Shown here: positions 24,124 to 35,059 of the stretch, piece by piece
Layout: each line of letters opens with the position of its first letter
Numbering within the stretch: position 1 is the first letter of the stretch
Assembly: GCA_949316235.1 (NCBI GenBank)
Contig: OX438741.1
Span: 26,417,324-26,481,323, forward strand
Origin: Oegoconia quadripuncta
Taxonomy: Eukaryota; Arthropoda; Insecta; Lepidoptera; Autostichidae
DNA length: 64,000 nt
Direction: 5' to 3'
Notes under the pieces: generated by a model
The model's input: the letters and a program-made list of their open reading frames with translations, nothing else
The model's database searches: none
Told to the model about the DNA's origin: nothing
Program-made: the position numbers and the translations under genes

Positions 24124-25363
24124 TACAGGGCGTCCCACGGCTATGCCACATGGAGGGAAAGTACCTTGAATTTTGTAGATGGAACATTTTACTGAAAGAA
24201 GACATTATTTTAATTTAAAAAACAATTTAAACTGCATTCATAGATTTTTAAATAAGTACATGGTTGAACCGGGAATCGAACCCTTTATTTATAAAAAAAA
24301 ATTACCATGTAACTTTATCATACCGATCGAAAGGCTTCATCATAAGGATAATTTTTTGCTAAATAACATAGTGTCAGAAATAAAAGGAAGACCATGAATT
24401 TTAACATTTTTAATACAAAATTAATCAAATTTATCAAATGCTCAAAATGAGTCCCATCCTGTTCAATACAAAGTCACAATCTTTTGATTATTTCGCTCCC
24501 TGTCGATTTTTGATCATGTTGTGGTGGATATTTAGAATAATACGTCGAAGTTCAGTTTGTAGCTCGTGGACACTTTGACACTGGTTCTTGTAAAGTAAAT
24601 TTTTTACATAACCCCATAAAAAAAATCTAATGGGGTTAGATCTGGGGATCTCGGCGGCTATTTTTTCGTCCATTTGTCCCGATCCAGGAAAGAAAATGTT
24701 CATTGAGATAGTCCTACTTACTAATTACGTATCTCTTTATCATTATATCATGAACTTAAATTATAATAGGGAAATGATGCATACTTCTCGAGTGGGTAAT
24801 TAGTATTAGTAATTGTAGCGAGGTTGAACAAAGACTAGCTTTGAATAATAAATGCAGCGGATTGCACATACAATAGTTTTATTAGTTTGTAAGGAATTTT
24901 TGGATACCATGACAAGCAAGACATAGACAAACAGTAGAGTAAATAAATATCAAAAGAGTTGTTATAGATATATCTAGTTTATGTCTAAAGAATATAAACT
25001 TAACAGTAATGATAATGTCAGTTGTATGTCCTTACGGCAATGTCAGCTTTTCATTTTTCTGAACAAAATTGAACATCTAATGTTAAAATTCATGGTCTTC
25101 CTTTTATTTCTGACAATATGTTATTTAGCAAAAAATAATCCTTATGATGAAGCCTTTCGATCGGTATGATAAAGCTACATGGTAATTTTTTTTTATAAAT
25201 AAATGGTTCGATTCCCGGTTCAACCATGTACTTATTTAAAAATCTATGAATGCAGTTTAAATTGTTTTTTAAATTAAAATAATGTCTTCTTTCAGTAAAA
25301 TGTTCCATCTACAAAATTCAAGGTACTTTCCCTCCATGTGGCATAGCCGTGGGACGCCCTGTA
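24124..25363. mobile_element. Tc1/mariner-like element, 1240 bp, with ~284-bp inverted repeats (copy 1)
   Basis: Ends are TACAGGGCGTCCCACGGC and its reverse complement, flanked by TA on both sides (24122-24123, 25364-25365). The arms, about 24124-24407 and 25080-25363, are near-perfect inverted repeats. Between them lie a C-terminal transposase remnant (minus strand) and unassigned sequence (about 24814-25010) that is absent from the second copy. It is non-autonomous. Insertion is inside a SINE A, so it is younger than that SINE. Confidence 0.85.
24420..24720 (-). pseudogene. Transposase C-terminal remnant, Tc1/mariner superfamily (copy 1)
   Basis: One minus frame reads FFLWGYVKNLLYKNQC, SVHELQTELRR and NIHHNMIK. 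In the neighbouring frame just upstream, PPRSPDLTPLDFF is spelled out, the motif that carries the last catalytic Asp (in LDFF) of this superfamily. A T run of 8 where 9 would keep frame breaks the two halves. A 1-nt shortening in the T run after NIHHNMIK (relative to copy 2) breaks the frame again. The first two thirds of a transposase are missing, so it cannot be active. Confidence 0.75.
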
Positions 25364-25365
25364 TA

Positions 25366-25460
25366 TTTACAAAAATAGAAACATGTATTTGTGTACTATA
25401 TCAACCATTATAGCATGCATATTGTGGAACTAGATGGCGCTGTGTGCATGTCCAAGGATA
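25366..25460 (+). mobile_element. SINE A, right part of the split copy
   Basis: Continues TATTTACAAAAATAG, GTATTTGTGTA, then GGAACTAGATGGCGCTGTGTG, exactly where the core at 24121 stopped. Confidence 0.8.
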
Positions 25461-25526
25461 TTTATTTATTGTATTTATCCAATGTTTATAAATATAAGAC
25501 GAACAAACTTTTAAATTATTAACCTT

Positions 25527-25712
25527 ACTATGCGTTAGCACTTGACTCCAATCTCACCTGACGTTAAGTGATGATGACCATGAAGTTGGGTGCGGACCTC
25601 GAACCTCCCAACAATTTGGGAAGCAGTCAGATCATAACAATGCTGCTTGGTGGCAGACTTAGATAAATTGATGGTGGCTGACCAGGCGGCCGTTTAGTGC
25701 TTCACTACCCCA
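25527..25712 (-). mobile_element. SINE B, 5'-truncated
   Basis: The tail (CACTTAACGTCAGGTGAGATTGGAGTCAAG on the minus strand, in pieces) and body (AGCAGCATTGTTATGATC, CACCATCAATTTATC) are recognisable; the tRNA-like head is absent. Confidence 0.6.
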
Positions 25713-26059
25713 ACCTAATCATGTACTAAACATGTATCCTCTAAGAATCGAATAAGCGACCGGCATTTTGTAAACTTTTTAAAACACATTGAGCCATTGA
25801 AGCGAATGAAAGACAAAGTATTAATTTCACTAAATGGAGTAATAAAATAACTTTCATGGACCTAGAACTGGAAACGGATGTACGTAGTAGATACATATAC
25901 CTATATCTTATCATGGTTGAAATACTGTTTGATGTGGTTTGACGCAAAACAATGTTGTTATATTTTGAATTGTTTAGTAATGCCTTGGAATGAGGAAATT
26001 CTCTTCTGAATACTCTCTAATTAAGAAGAAAATGGGGTAGTATTGATATAGAGAATGGC

Positions 26060-26252
26060 CATATATTAATGGGGCTTATTGTAGACTTATTAAAACAAAC
26101 AGCTGGTACACAAAGTCATTTGAAGGGCCAAATATATATACGCTTTTATAACAACCTTCCAGTAGACGTTCAACCATTTTTACCTTTAAATAAATTTATA
26201 ACTACCATAAAACGGAAACTCATATATATTTTCAGTCTGATAGGTATTCAGT
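26060..26252 (+). pseudogene. Retroelement ORF scrap
   Basis: The frame reads IYIRFYNNLPVDVQPF then LPLNKFITTIKRKL, which resembles the 'YNKLP..V..LPLNKFK..IKRKL' end of lepidopteran retroelement ORFs (memory only). No other domain is nearby. Confidence 0.4.
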
Positions 26253-26259
26253 AAAATTT

Positions 26260-27915
26260 TTTGTTCTGTCGAATCACAAATTGTAAAAATATTTGTTTAA
26301 AAATGCAACCCCAGAGTCTCTTCGTTTTAAGCTGGGAGTTACCCGAGGCTAACACATTCACAAGTTACGATTATTTTCTTGATTTTCATTTCGTTACACA
26401 GTGAAAATATTTTTTCCATACAAAATAATTAAGAAAGCAACTTGTTGACGTATATATTGACTTTTTTTAGTGTATGCTGTCTACTCATAAAATATTTTTG
26501 TTTTTGTTTTGATTACTTTACTGTTGAATTGCCATACTTACTTTCTTACAGTCTGAAAATCTTGGGAATGCGTAGGTAATAAAAGTTTAAACTTCTCTTC
26601 CATTAAAAGAGCTTTCTTTGTAATGGACTCCTTGAGCTACCCATTATACGATTCTTTAATTTTCATCTTGGATGAAATGAAAAGAACTTCCTGGAACGTT
26701 TTATCCAGCAACTGGGTTACAAGGTTAGAGTCCCCTCACTGATTATTTCGTTATTCTTTATTTTTAATTTATTAAAGATTACTCGACATGGTGCAAAAAG
26801 GTATATGAGGTTAAAAGTTCAAGGTACTCAATTTAGAACATATTCTACGGAACTTTAAGTTAATGGGTAATCGACATTTCACCATTTTATTTATATCAAC
26901 AATATATGCGGTCTGTTTCAATCCACTGCCTTTTCTCTGTTCCTACTTGCACAACCTATTTCTTTCTTTAATTAGTATGGGGTAGGTAGCAATAGAGTCA
27001 CGTAGGGCACCGTCTACCTTCAGTAGGGACCGTGATGTGTACCACTGTGGATGCTCGTTTATAGGAGTTACAGTGGGAGGAGTGCCGTTTCTCCGTCAAA
27101 GTATCGCTGTAGGTCCTCTGTTCGTATCGTCCAACAAGCATAGCTAAACCTATGTAGGTACATTATTTAACCTCCAAGCCTGTAGTTTGTATACTGATCG
27201 TCTTCCTTCTCTCGTCCACCTACCATAATATAATATTTACGATTATTACAATTTATGTACTTAGTTTTAGGTATATGGAATATTTAAAATTATATAAACG
27301 GTCATCATTTATGATGTCATGTAAGCTTATCAAAAAAACCGGCCAAGTGCGTGTGAACTTTTTCTAAAAAGAAAACGTCAACATTGCTGGCCCCCATGCC
27401 TAATAGCAAATTATCAATTTGGCGTTATCTTGGATACATATTTTTTACTTAAGAAATAGCTATTTATCTGTATGATAATAATTGTTTTCACGGGGGTTTT
27501 CTGAATTTTCAATTTACGGATAGGATTTATTTATTCATTGCGGAGAAATAAAGCACACGAAAAAGCTTTATTGACAAGAACAGATTTATTCCTTTTTTAC
27601 GACTGTGTGACTTGGCTACCGCGTAATCGTCTCCCGCCCCTCAGTTGATTGACTTGTTTATAACTTTTCTCCACATCGATCGATAAACAATTTATTAAGT
27701 AGTCAAATCCCTTACCCAACCTTTTTCGGAATAAGTTTTATGTAGATAGGTAGGCAACGAATATTAACGTCAGTTTATGATAAGAACAATAATATAATTT
27801 TACATCTTTGTCCGCATAATATTTAAGTTCGAGGTAGGTACAGATTGTCAACATTAGTGGTGCAGTCGCATTCCCAATTAGTTTCCAATTAGCCTAATTA
27901 GCAACACCTTGCCAG
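26260..27915. other. Intergenic, one dispersed repeat
   Basis: From 27338, GGCCAAGTGCGTGT and, at 27490-27515, ACGGGGGTTTTCTGAATTTTC are pieces of a dispersed repeat that recur at 39779-39793 and (inverted) near 61265-61300. Nothing else supported. Confidence 0.45.
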
Positions 27916-27919
27916 GTGG

Positions 27920-28238
27920 CAACGGACGCAGGCCTGCGGCTCAATGTAAACAACATAGGGTTTACGAATCGGAGGTCGCGGGTTGGATCCCCAGCTGGGT
28001 ACATATTTAGTACTTGGTTTGGTTGATGGTAGGGCATTTTACATGTCCGCCTGGCTAGGTACCACCATCTTATCCAAGTCTGCCGCCAAAACTGCAATGT
28101 TAATAGCATTGTTGTGTTCCGTTTATCAGAGATAAGATAGTCTCCAAATAATTTGGGGTTTCCGGGTCAGCACGGCTTCGGCCTCATCTTCACTTAACAT
28201 CAGGTGTGATTGAGGTTATGTGCAGACCCGTTGCGCAT
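27920..28238 (+). mobile_element. SINE B, full length
   Basis: Head GCGGCTCAATGTAAACAAC, B-box region GGTCGCGGGTTGGATCCCC, body ATGTCCGCCTGGCTAGG and AATGTTAATAGCATTGTTG, then GGGGTTTCCGGGTCAG and tail CATCAGGTGTGATTGAGG with an A run. Reference copy for this family. Confidence 0.8.
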
Positions 28239-28414
28239 AAAAAAAATCTGCCTCGAATAGTCCTTGGACCTTAGTTACTCATAACCGCTAATATCGGTTT
28301 TCCAAACGAGTGTTTCCATGCTTCGGAGAGCACGTTGAGCAGTTGGTCTCTGTTGTTTTAACCCCCGATCCAAAAAGAAGGGTGTTATAAGTTTGACCGC
28401 AATGTGTGTTGTCT

Positions 28415-28484
28415 GTATCCAAATCGGTTCACCCGCTTAAGAGCTATGGAAATAGCTCTTAAGCGGGTGAACCGATTTGGATAC
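28415..28484. repeat. Perfect 33-bp inverted repeat, 4-nt loop
   Basis: 28415-28447 and 28452-28484 are perfect reverse complements with loop GGAA. One arm holds ATCCAAATCGGTTCACCCG, which also occurs (GCATCCAAATTGGTTTACCCG) in the dispersed repeat at 61385-61500, so this is a head-to-head duplication of a repeat segment. Confidence 0.85.
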
Positions 28485-28984
28485 GGTTTATTTTAAAAGC
28501 AACTTTTGTAGTGGTGGTACTTAGATGTGTTTTAATCGCTTGTTTTCTCGGACTTTTCTAATCAATTGAAGGTATTCGGTAGCCTATACAGGGGCAGTTT
28601 GAATACGCAGATAATAAGGTGATTACTAGATGTCCCACTGTCCCACACTAATCCACCAATCCGCACTACCAAACAAACCCCGCAACGGCTTAGGCGGCAA
28701 GTCATCCACTCATCCTTGGATAGGCTTGGGATGGCTTTCGTGTTCTCAGAAGAAGGCGCCAAAATCTACCTTTATTACGATAGTGCACTTAAGGAAAATG
28801 AAAAATATGAATAAATTAATAGCTGGGACTATTGTCATACACGCCACTACAACCAGTACTATATACTTGTACTGGTAGTTTGGCTGGCTTGTGGTACACT
28901 CTTCGGTTATGAGGAGACAGTGCCTAAGTAGAGGGGACATATTTAAGAGTGTTGATGTGTGGAATTTATGATATAATGAGTTCA

Positions 28985-29080
28985 TCATCATCTTCTTGCC
29001 CTGGGCCCAATTTTTTTGGGGTCGGCGCAGTTTCCTTCCTATGTCCGCTGTCCTTATTGAAACTGCAACATGTACACAAT
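28985..29080. repeat. Dispersed repeat scrap
   Basis: CTTGCCCTGGGCCCAATTTT and GGGGTCGGCGCAGTTTCC are a combination I associate with lepidopteran dispersed repeats. Weak. Confidence 0.3.
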
Positions 29081-29174
29081 ACTTGTACCAATAACACATA
29101 ATATTTGTACAATATTTATAAACAATAATTTTACAATTTATTATAAAAAAAATTCACAAATAAAAAACTAGCCC

Positions 29175-29345
29175 CAAGTCTCTGGTTGGTGGTATGGCAC
29201 CCAGAAGGCTGGCCGCGTTGCCACGCTGTATAGCAAGACTGATTCCTTGACTAAAGTATTGGCCAGCCCTCCGATTGGGGGGTGCATCAACCAAACGCTC
29301 AGATAACTCCCTAAAAAGAGTGTGAGCACCCGGTCCCCACGGCCC
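29175..29345 (-). pseudogene. Retrotransposon ORF remnant (QRGN motif)
   Basis: A minus-strand frame without a start codon reads TLFRELSERLVDAPP, AGQYFSQG, ISLAIQRGNAASLLG and AIPPTRD with no stop. I recall 'QRISIAIQRGNAAS(V/L)LGTLP' in insect LINE products, so I call it a LINE ORF remnant. The usual R after AQ is replaced. Family not resolved. Confidence 0.45.
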
Positions 29346-29349
29346 AAGA

Positions 29350-31945
29350 GTTTACACATATTGTACTCATGCACGTACCCTGTCAGGGTGAGACAGCGGT
29401 CAGAGGATCTCTGTGTTATTTAATTAACCTACTGTAATAATTAAGTACCTACCTAATTACTTGTAAATTTGGAAAAAAATATGAACATTGAAAATAAGGA
29501 GATTGAAAGAAAACTAGTCTAGTTAGTATAACTTTAGACAGTTTTTTGTAATTTAAAGATTGCCTACTTTTTAACCGTCTTCCATAAGGTGAGGTAATTT
29601 GTATTTTTTTTTTCAATAAATTTTTGTTTGTATTAATGCTAATATCTAATAATGTACTCCGTACTTACTGAAGTCGGTAGTTTCGCCAATTTTTGGATGT
29701 TCAATTATACACAATTTTTTTATTTTGTTGTAATCATCAATATTTATTGTAAATAATGTGGTTCAATAAAGACTACTTATTTTATTGTAAAATAAATAAA
29801 TTATAGACCCGTTTTATTTATATCGTCCACTTGCATATAACGTATTAGATATCAACAAAGTGCGGGATTATTAATGCTTATGATACACTCGGCGACAATA
29901 TATCAGTTCGAGAGGCATGTTCAGCCGCGTTGGTTCCGGCTCGTGGCCGAGTTTCGAGCCGGGCGGAAGAGATCTCCCGGGAGGAGCTACCATATTGTCG
30001 CACTCATGCATCACCCCTACCGACAGTAGTGACTCTTGAATAAGTGCCCGGGGACTTGAATGGTCGTGTAAAAAGTCTCACGGGTCGTGAAATATAGCCC
30101 AATTTGTCCCTTCATTTCAGTATCACTTCACCACTTGTGACTTGCGAATTCTTTTACGGAGATGAAAAATTTTTGCTGCTCTTATCGGAAAATCCTTCAA
30201 GATGAACACGTCACTGCGACACATAGATTAAATTATATTATTAAGTATTTTTACAAAAGTATAATTGCATCAGACTCACTGTGTCGCATTTTTGACATTG
30301 CTTAATTTAGATTTGCGGAATTTTGCAAGCTCTAGTTACGAGATGTACTCGTAATAAAAATGTATAGCTGCATGATGGGAATCCCTATACTGCCTCGTGA
30401 GAGTTTGAATGATATGCGTTAAAGCTTGTCCTCGTTTGAAACTAACTTGTGATTAAGTAGGTACTTATGTGTAATACTCCATGGTAATATCTCTAATAAA
30501 GTAAATATTTCACTAAATATATTTCGTTTTGATAACGTTAACGCTAATGTTCTCTAGATGTTGAATTGCATCGAGTCCAGGTGCGCGTTTATTTGATACA
30601 TTTCAAATATAACGTAAGTAAATCTAAAATGGGTGCATTCGAAAGGCCGATAAGCTAATTTTAAATAATAGCTGATTATTTTATAGAATTTAAATGATTG
30701 ATAATAACGGCCACTTTTATTTACACTTTAAGACTCTCGGAAATAGCAAAACTCAAAGAAATTTAAATAGATGATACCTATTTATAATTAGTTCTCTTGT
30801 ATTTATATTGTTTTCGAAAATCTTAATTTATTTCACTACTGGACCCGCATCTTCCTTTCGCCATCAGCAAACTGCAGAGCACAAGGTTCCCTTCGCGCGT
30901 GTAGGCCGTAGATGTACCTTAATCACAGAATTAATATAATACATAATGCTGCTTGGAGGATATTTATACGTGCTCTAAAGTTCTTCTGAAGGAGTTACGC
31001 AAGTTCTGTCACGATTTTTTCAAGCCCGAATTCATTTTAATATATTTAGAAGATTGCATTCTTTAATATAACTTAAATCAATATTGGATGTGATTGCGGT
31101 AAAATGCGAGAACAGGAAAGGAAACTTGTTCAAAAATGTATACTCGACAGAGGTGGGTGCTGCTATGAAATTCCCCCACACCTTTTCTCTCTGGGCCTAT
31201 CGTTCTGGCCAGGTCTATACATATTGAATAAAGTTCACGTTTCTTTAGTTTCGGGTAAAAGGTGCTGAAAATCTCTTTCTACTTTGGTTTTCCTATTAAT
31301 TCAATATTTAGAGACTGTATAGAGAGATCTCTTTATTACCTACTTAATATACGATCAAACACGTCAACATTTAAGGGTATGACTAGTTATCGTTGTTCGT
31401 CTTTTGCGATCATTGGGGGAGACGGGATTTTATATCATCCAGCGAATCGCAAGAAAGAATCGCTAAAGATGCATGTTTACGTTGTAAAATGATACTCGGT
31501 GGAGTGAGAAAGTGACACCATGAAAATCAAATCCGTATTTTACAGGAAAACGAAAAACGGTGCGAATCGTTTCATGGTAAAATTAACACAGGGATTTACG
31601 AACGAAATACGAAACTGAACACGTCTTTATTCATCCTTGGGAAAAACGAGAAATACTTTTTCTCGTAGGCTTATTTGTTATAACGTGAATGCTTAAAACA
31701 TTTCTGTCACATATTCTCGAATAAAATATGGCTCATGGATTGCTACGAGCCAACAAAGTCCTCTCAAAAACCACTAATATTTATATACACATTACAGTTG
31801 AAAACTGGCCATAAACTCGCATTATTTTCTTAAATGTGTGAACTTCAGATTTCGTATGAAATAGCAGCCAAATACCTACCTTCTTTACTGATATTGCTAG
31901 GTGTAATTCGACCATAAAAATTAATGAAATAGGTAAATATATAAA
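29350..31945. other. Intergenic, nothing supported
   Basis: A GC-richer patch at 29925-30085 is notable against the AT-rich surroundings but shows no frame or repeat I can name. Confidence 0.4.
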
Positions 31946-31952
31946 TATATAC

Positions 31953-32190
31953 GGGCGACCTGTTTGGTGTAGTGGTTAGAAACTGACTACCACCAAGAGG
32001 TCGCGGGTTCGAAACCCGCTAGGGGCATATGTTTGTATGATGAATACAGACATGTGTTCCCGAGTTATGGATGTTTTTCATTTAATATGTATTTATTTAC
32101 AAAAAAAATGTATTTGTGTAGTTTATCAACCATCTGGTATTCATAACACAAGCCTAGATGCTTACTGTGGACCTAGATGGCGCTGTGTGT
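31953..32190 (+). mobile_element. SINE A, full length
   Basis: Head GGGCGACCTGTTTGGTGTAG, B-box GGTTCGAAACCC, core GTATGATGAATACAGACATG, tail CCTAGATGGCGCTGTGTG. Best-preserved plus-strand copy. Confidence 0.85.
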
Positions 32191-32197
32191 ATGTGTA

Positions 32198-32221
32198 AAG
32201 ATATATATATATATATATATA
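32198..32221. repeat. (AT)n microsatellite
   Basis: Alternating AT run directly after the SINE A tail. Confidence 0.85.
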
Positions 32222-32345
32222 AAGTGCTATACGTAACTCAAATTTTTTCGTATGTAAAAGTTGTAATAGTCACTTGTAGATCTGAAAAAATCGGTATCAT
32301 AAGTTGCATAATAAGTAAAAATAGGAGTGTTTTTCTTATCCACAA

Positions 32346-32378
32346 CAGATTAACGCTTGACCTCAATCGCACCTGATG
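32346..32378 (-). mobile_element. SINE B tail scrap
   Basis: CATCAGGTGCGATTGAGGTC on the minus strand. Confidence 0.5.
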
Positions 32379-32379
32379 G

Positions 32380-32612
32380 CAACGGAAAATACGGCGCTCA
32401 CCCTGCCAGGCTATCTTACCTCAAACAGCCGGAATAGTATGGTGAATAAAGCCATTCATAGAGTATTTATACCATTAACAATTACACATTATAAATGTTA
32501 TTATCATATTAAAGGTAATATGATGGGTATATTGTATACCTCAAAAATTTCCCTGACTCTATGATTAAACCTAAAACCTAAACCTAAAATAAATAAATAA
32601 ATAAATAAATAA
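32380..32612 (+). repeat. Retroelement-like 3' tail with (AAAT)n
   Basis: AT-rich sequence ending ACCTAAAACCTAAACCT followed by AAATAAATAAAT repeats to 32612, the form of a LINE 3' end. No coding similarity seen. Confidence 0.35.
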
Positions 32613-32784
32613 GTAACCTATATAATTTTATCAGCCAATTTTCCATCTAATATTATAACGTTATCACCACATAACACAAATAACTATTGTAATATATCAC
32701 GATTCAATCTGCTAATAATTGGAACGTTAATGAATCCAAAACTAAACTTTATTGCGTTCTAGAGTGGACAGCACGCGGCTACAA

Positions 32785-32945
32785 ATGTAACAGGGTTAGT
32801 CCACCCGCAAGGTGGACGGATCACTTAATAAAGATCACAGGAAATGGCTGGATGCAGGCCGCTTCCAAACGGCCGCTCTGTAAATCTGTAGAGAAGGGCT
32901 ATGTACAGTAGTGGGTATATTGTGACGGATATTTCTACTGTTTGT
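32785..32945 (+). pseudogene. RTE-type ORF C-terminus, decayed
   Basis: Shares GTCCAC, CGCAAGGTGGAC, GCTGGATGCAGGCCG and GGGCTATGTACAGTAG with 38755-38945, whose frame reads WMQAGRSMDEAYVQQ, like WKSLGEAFAQQWD at the end of the ORF at 6153-8918. Confidence 0.55.
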
Positions 32946-33008
32946 AAATTTTTATACCTTGCCATAATACAGAAATTTTAAAGTTGTTGCGAGTACGTTA
33001 TGTTAATT

Positions 33009-33043
33009 CAGTAGTGTATTGTATTGTATTGTATTGTATTGTA
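33009..33043. repeat. (TATTG)n microsatellite
   Basis: About six consecutive GTATT units. Confidence 0.85.
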
Positions 33044-33174
33044 TATCTCATAAACAAAATTGTTTTACCTATAATTACAATTTGTATCTCGAAGAACTGT
33101 GCCGTCGGAATATAAGTCTCATAAATAAATTCTTCAGAAACAATGAACTTATTAAAATAATATATACTATATAT

Positions 33175-33391
33175 TTAGGCTAAATGCGAAAGTTTGGATG
33201 TCTGTTCGTTGCTCAATCACGGCGAAACGGGTGAACGGATTTGATAGGTGGAATATACTCGTATCCTGGATTAAAATAGGATATTTTTATCCCGATAAAG
33301 TGAATAGTTCCCGCAGACTAAACAAATTAAACATATCCGCGATTAAGCTATTCTAACGCAGGCGAAGCCACGGACGGAAAGTTAGTAATAA
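33175..33391 (+). mobile_element. Lep1-like short element
   Basis: AAATGCGAAAGTTTGGATGT, CAATCACGGCGAAACGG, ATCCCGATAAAGTGAATAG and GGCGAAGCCACGGACGGAAAG then TTAGT. The 5' end is eroded. Confidence 0.5.
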
Positions 33392-33399
33392 ATAAGGAC

Positions 33400-33560
33400 T
33401 TACGCGTACCCGAGTTATGGATGTTTTCATTTATAATAAGTATTTATTTACAAAAAAAATATGTATTCATGTATCCGGTATCCACAACACAAGCCTATAG
33501 TTGCTTACTGTGGAACTAGATGGCGCTGTATGTAAATCTAAGCAAATTTATTTATATTTA
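33400..33560 (+). mobile_element. SINE A, 5'-truncated
   Basis: Core from CCCGAGTTATGGATG onward and tail GGAACTAGATGGCGCTG; the tRNA-like head is lost. Abuts the Lep1-like element. Confidence 0.75.
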
Positions 33561-33564
33561 TTTA

Positions 33565-34955
33565 TTAAATAAAAAGTTTATTAGAACTATATCAAAGTTG
33601 AGACGAAAGGGTAGGGAAAGCTGCTGATTTTCAGTCTACCGGACAAAACAACACAAATCGGAATCTTCACTAAAATTAATACAGCGGCACTTCCTTTGGG
33701 CATTATTTCGCTCTATTTGAGGACAAATTTATGACATTATAAATTAGAAAAGTGTATAATAGAAAACAAGCAGTAGAATTATGCTATTTGTTATCGTTAA
33801 ACAATTATGGTAGAGCATCACGGATGTGTTTTAGATGGTTAATTTCTATTGAATGTATAAACACCTTTAGAGCAACAACCTCATAAAACAAGCAAATGTA
33901 GTTTCAAGTAACATTCAGAAAACATTATAATTTACCATTGTGTTCATGTTATTCACATTGAATTTCGAGAGAGTCGTTATTGTTCCAGAAAATCTTTATT
34001 TGTTTACCGTCCTCTGAGCAGCGCGGTGTTTGCTAAGTCTGTACGAATTTACGACAACTTTTATGACAACCCGGCAACCCAGGTTCAGAAAGTCATTTAT
34101 TGTAACGATCCTCTATTTCTGCGCTATTTGTTTGTGCCATGGCACACTAAAGCGAATTTTAGTTGGTCTCACGCATTTGCAGTCTGACGTGAATAATATA
34201 ACAATTTGTGCAACAAAGGATGGATTAAAGTTTAAATATTGAATATTTTTCGCTTCCCAAAGCAGGACTTAGTGGTCAGGTAAATTTATACTTCAAGCAT
34301 AGCTATTATTCAAGTAAACGAAGGGCCATAAGCATATGGTACCTATTTATTGTGCAATTGTGAATTTGGAATAAGAATAAAATCCGTAAGTAATTCGTAG
34401 TGTATATACCTACTTACCAACTATAATAAATTAACGTCTTTGGAAGTTACAATCCTGAAGTTATTAAAGAATTTGTGAAGAAGTTCTAAACTTAATTCAA
34501 GTTTTATGAATGAGATGCTTCGGAGCAACTTGGTAAGTTAGAAGTTCGACTTCAAATACCTATTAACAAATATTTTGGGTCTTTTTCAGATGCTCTGCAT
34601 TGAATATAAAATTAGTGTTAAGTAATATATTAAAATTGTTTTTGTATAGTTATTAATATTATATTATAGTAGAATTCGTGATATAAATATTGACAATTAA
34701 ATAGGTAGCTATATAGCTCAGGGCATAGTGTAGGTGATTTTTTTTAAGCACAAAGTGGTTGGCACATGATCTCAACCTTTGCACTTTTTGTAAAAATGGT
34801 TATTTTAACTTAAGACTTAATAATATAGCCACTTTTACATTTTGTTTGACGACGACATCTTTAATTTATTTGTAATAATAATACACAAAGTAATTTCATA
34901 AATTATATTGATATTAGCTAGGAAAATTATACAAATTTTGAAAATATTTCAATTG
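33565..34955. other. Intergenic, nothing supported
   Basis: AT-rich, no coding signal. Confidence 0.5.
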
Positions 34956-34957
34956 CA

Positions 34958-35052
34958 TTTTTTTTTATTAAAAATTGGTTTCGCGTTTGACTACAATCTC
35001 ACCTCAAAAGTGACGATGTAGTCGAAGATGTATCACGCGCACCCAGTAAATA
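34958..35052 (-). mobile_element. Short 5'-truncated LINE 3' end
   Basis: On the minus strand it reads TTACTGGGTGCGCGTGATAC, TCTTCGACTACATCG, GAGGTGAGATTGTAGTCAAA and an A-rich end, the same 3' end as the LINE insertion at 56473-56771. Only about 95 bp. Confidence 0.7.
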
Positions 35053-35059
35053 CTAATTT

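Noticed and set aside
24179..24397. 72-codon open frame in each transposon arm (also 25090-25308 and 38135-38353, minus)
   Set aside because: It recurs only because the arms are near-identical inverted repeats. It spans the B-box sequence and shows no domain.
28746..29099. 117-codon minus-strand open frame
   Set aside because: Spans a repeat scrap and ends in AT-rich sequence with a hydrophobic tail produced by T-rich DNA.
31953..32025. tRNA gene candidate
   Set aside because: SINE A head; same body and tail occur in many copies.
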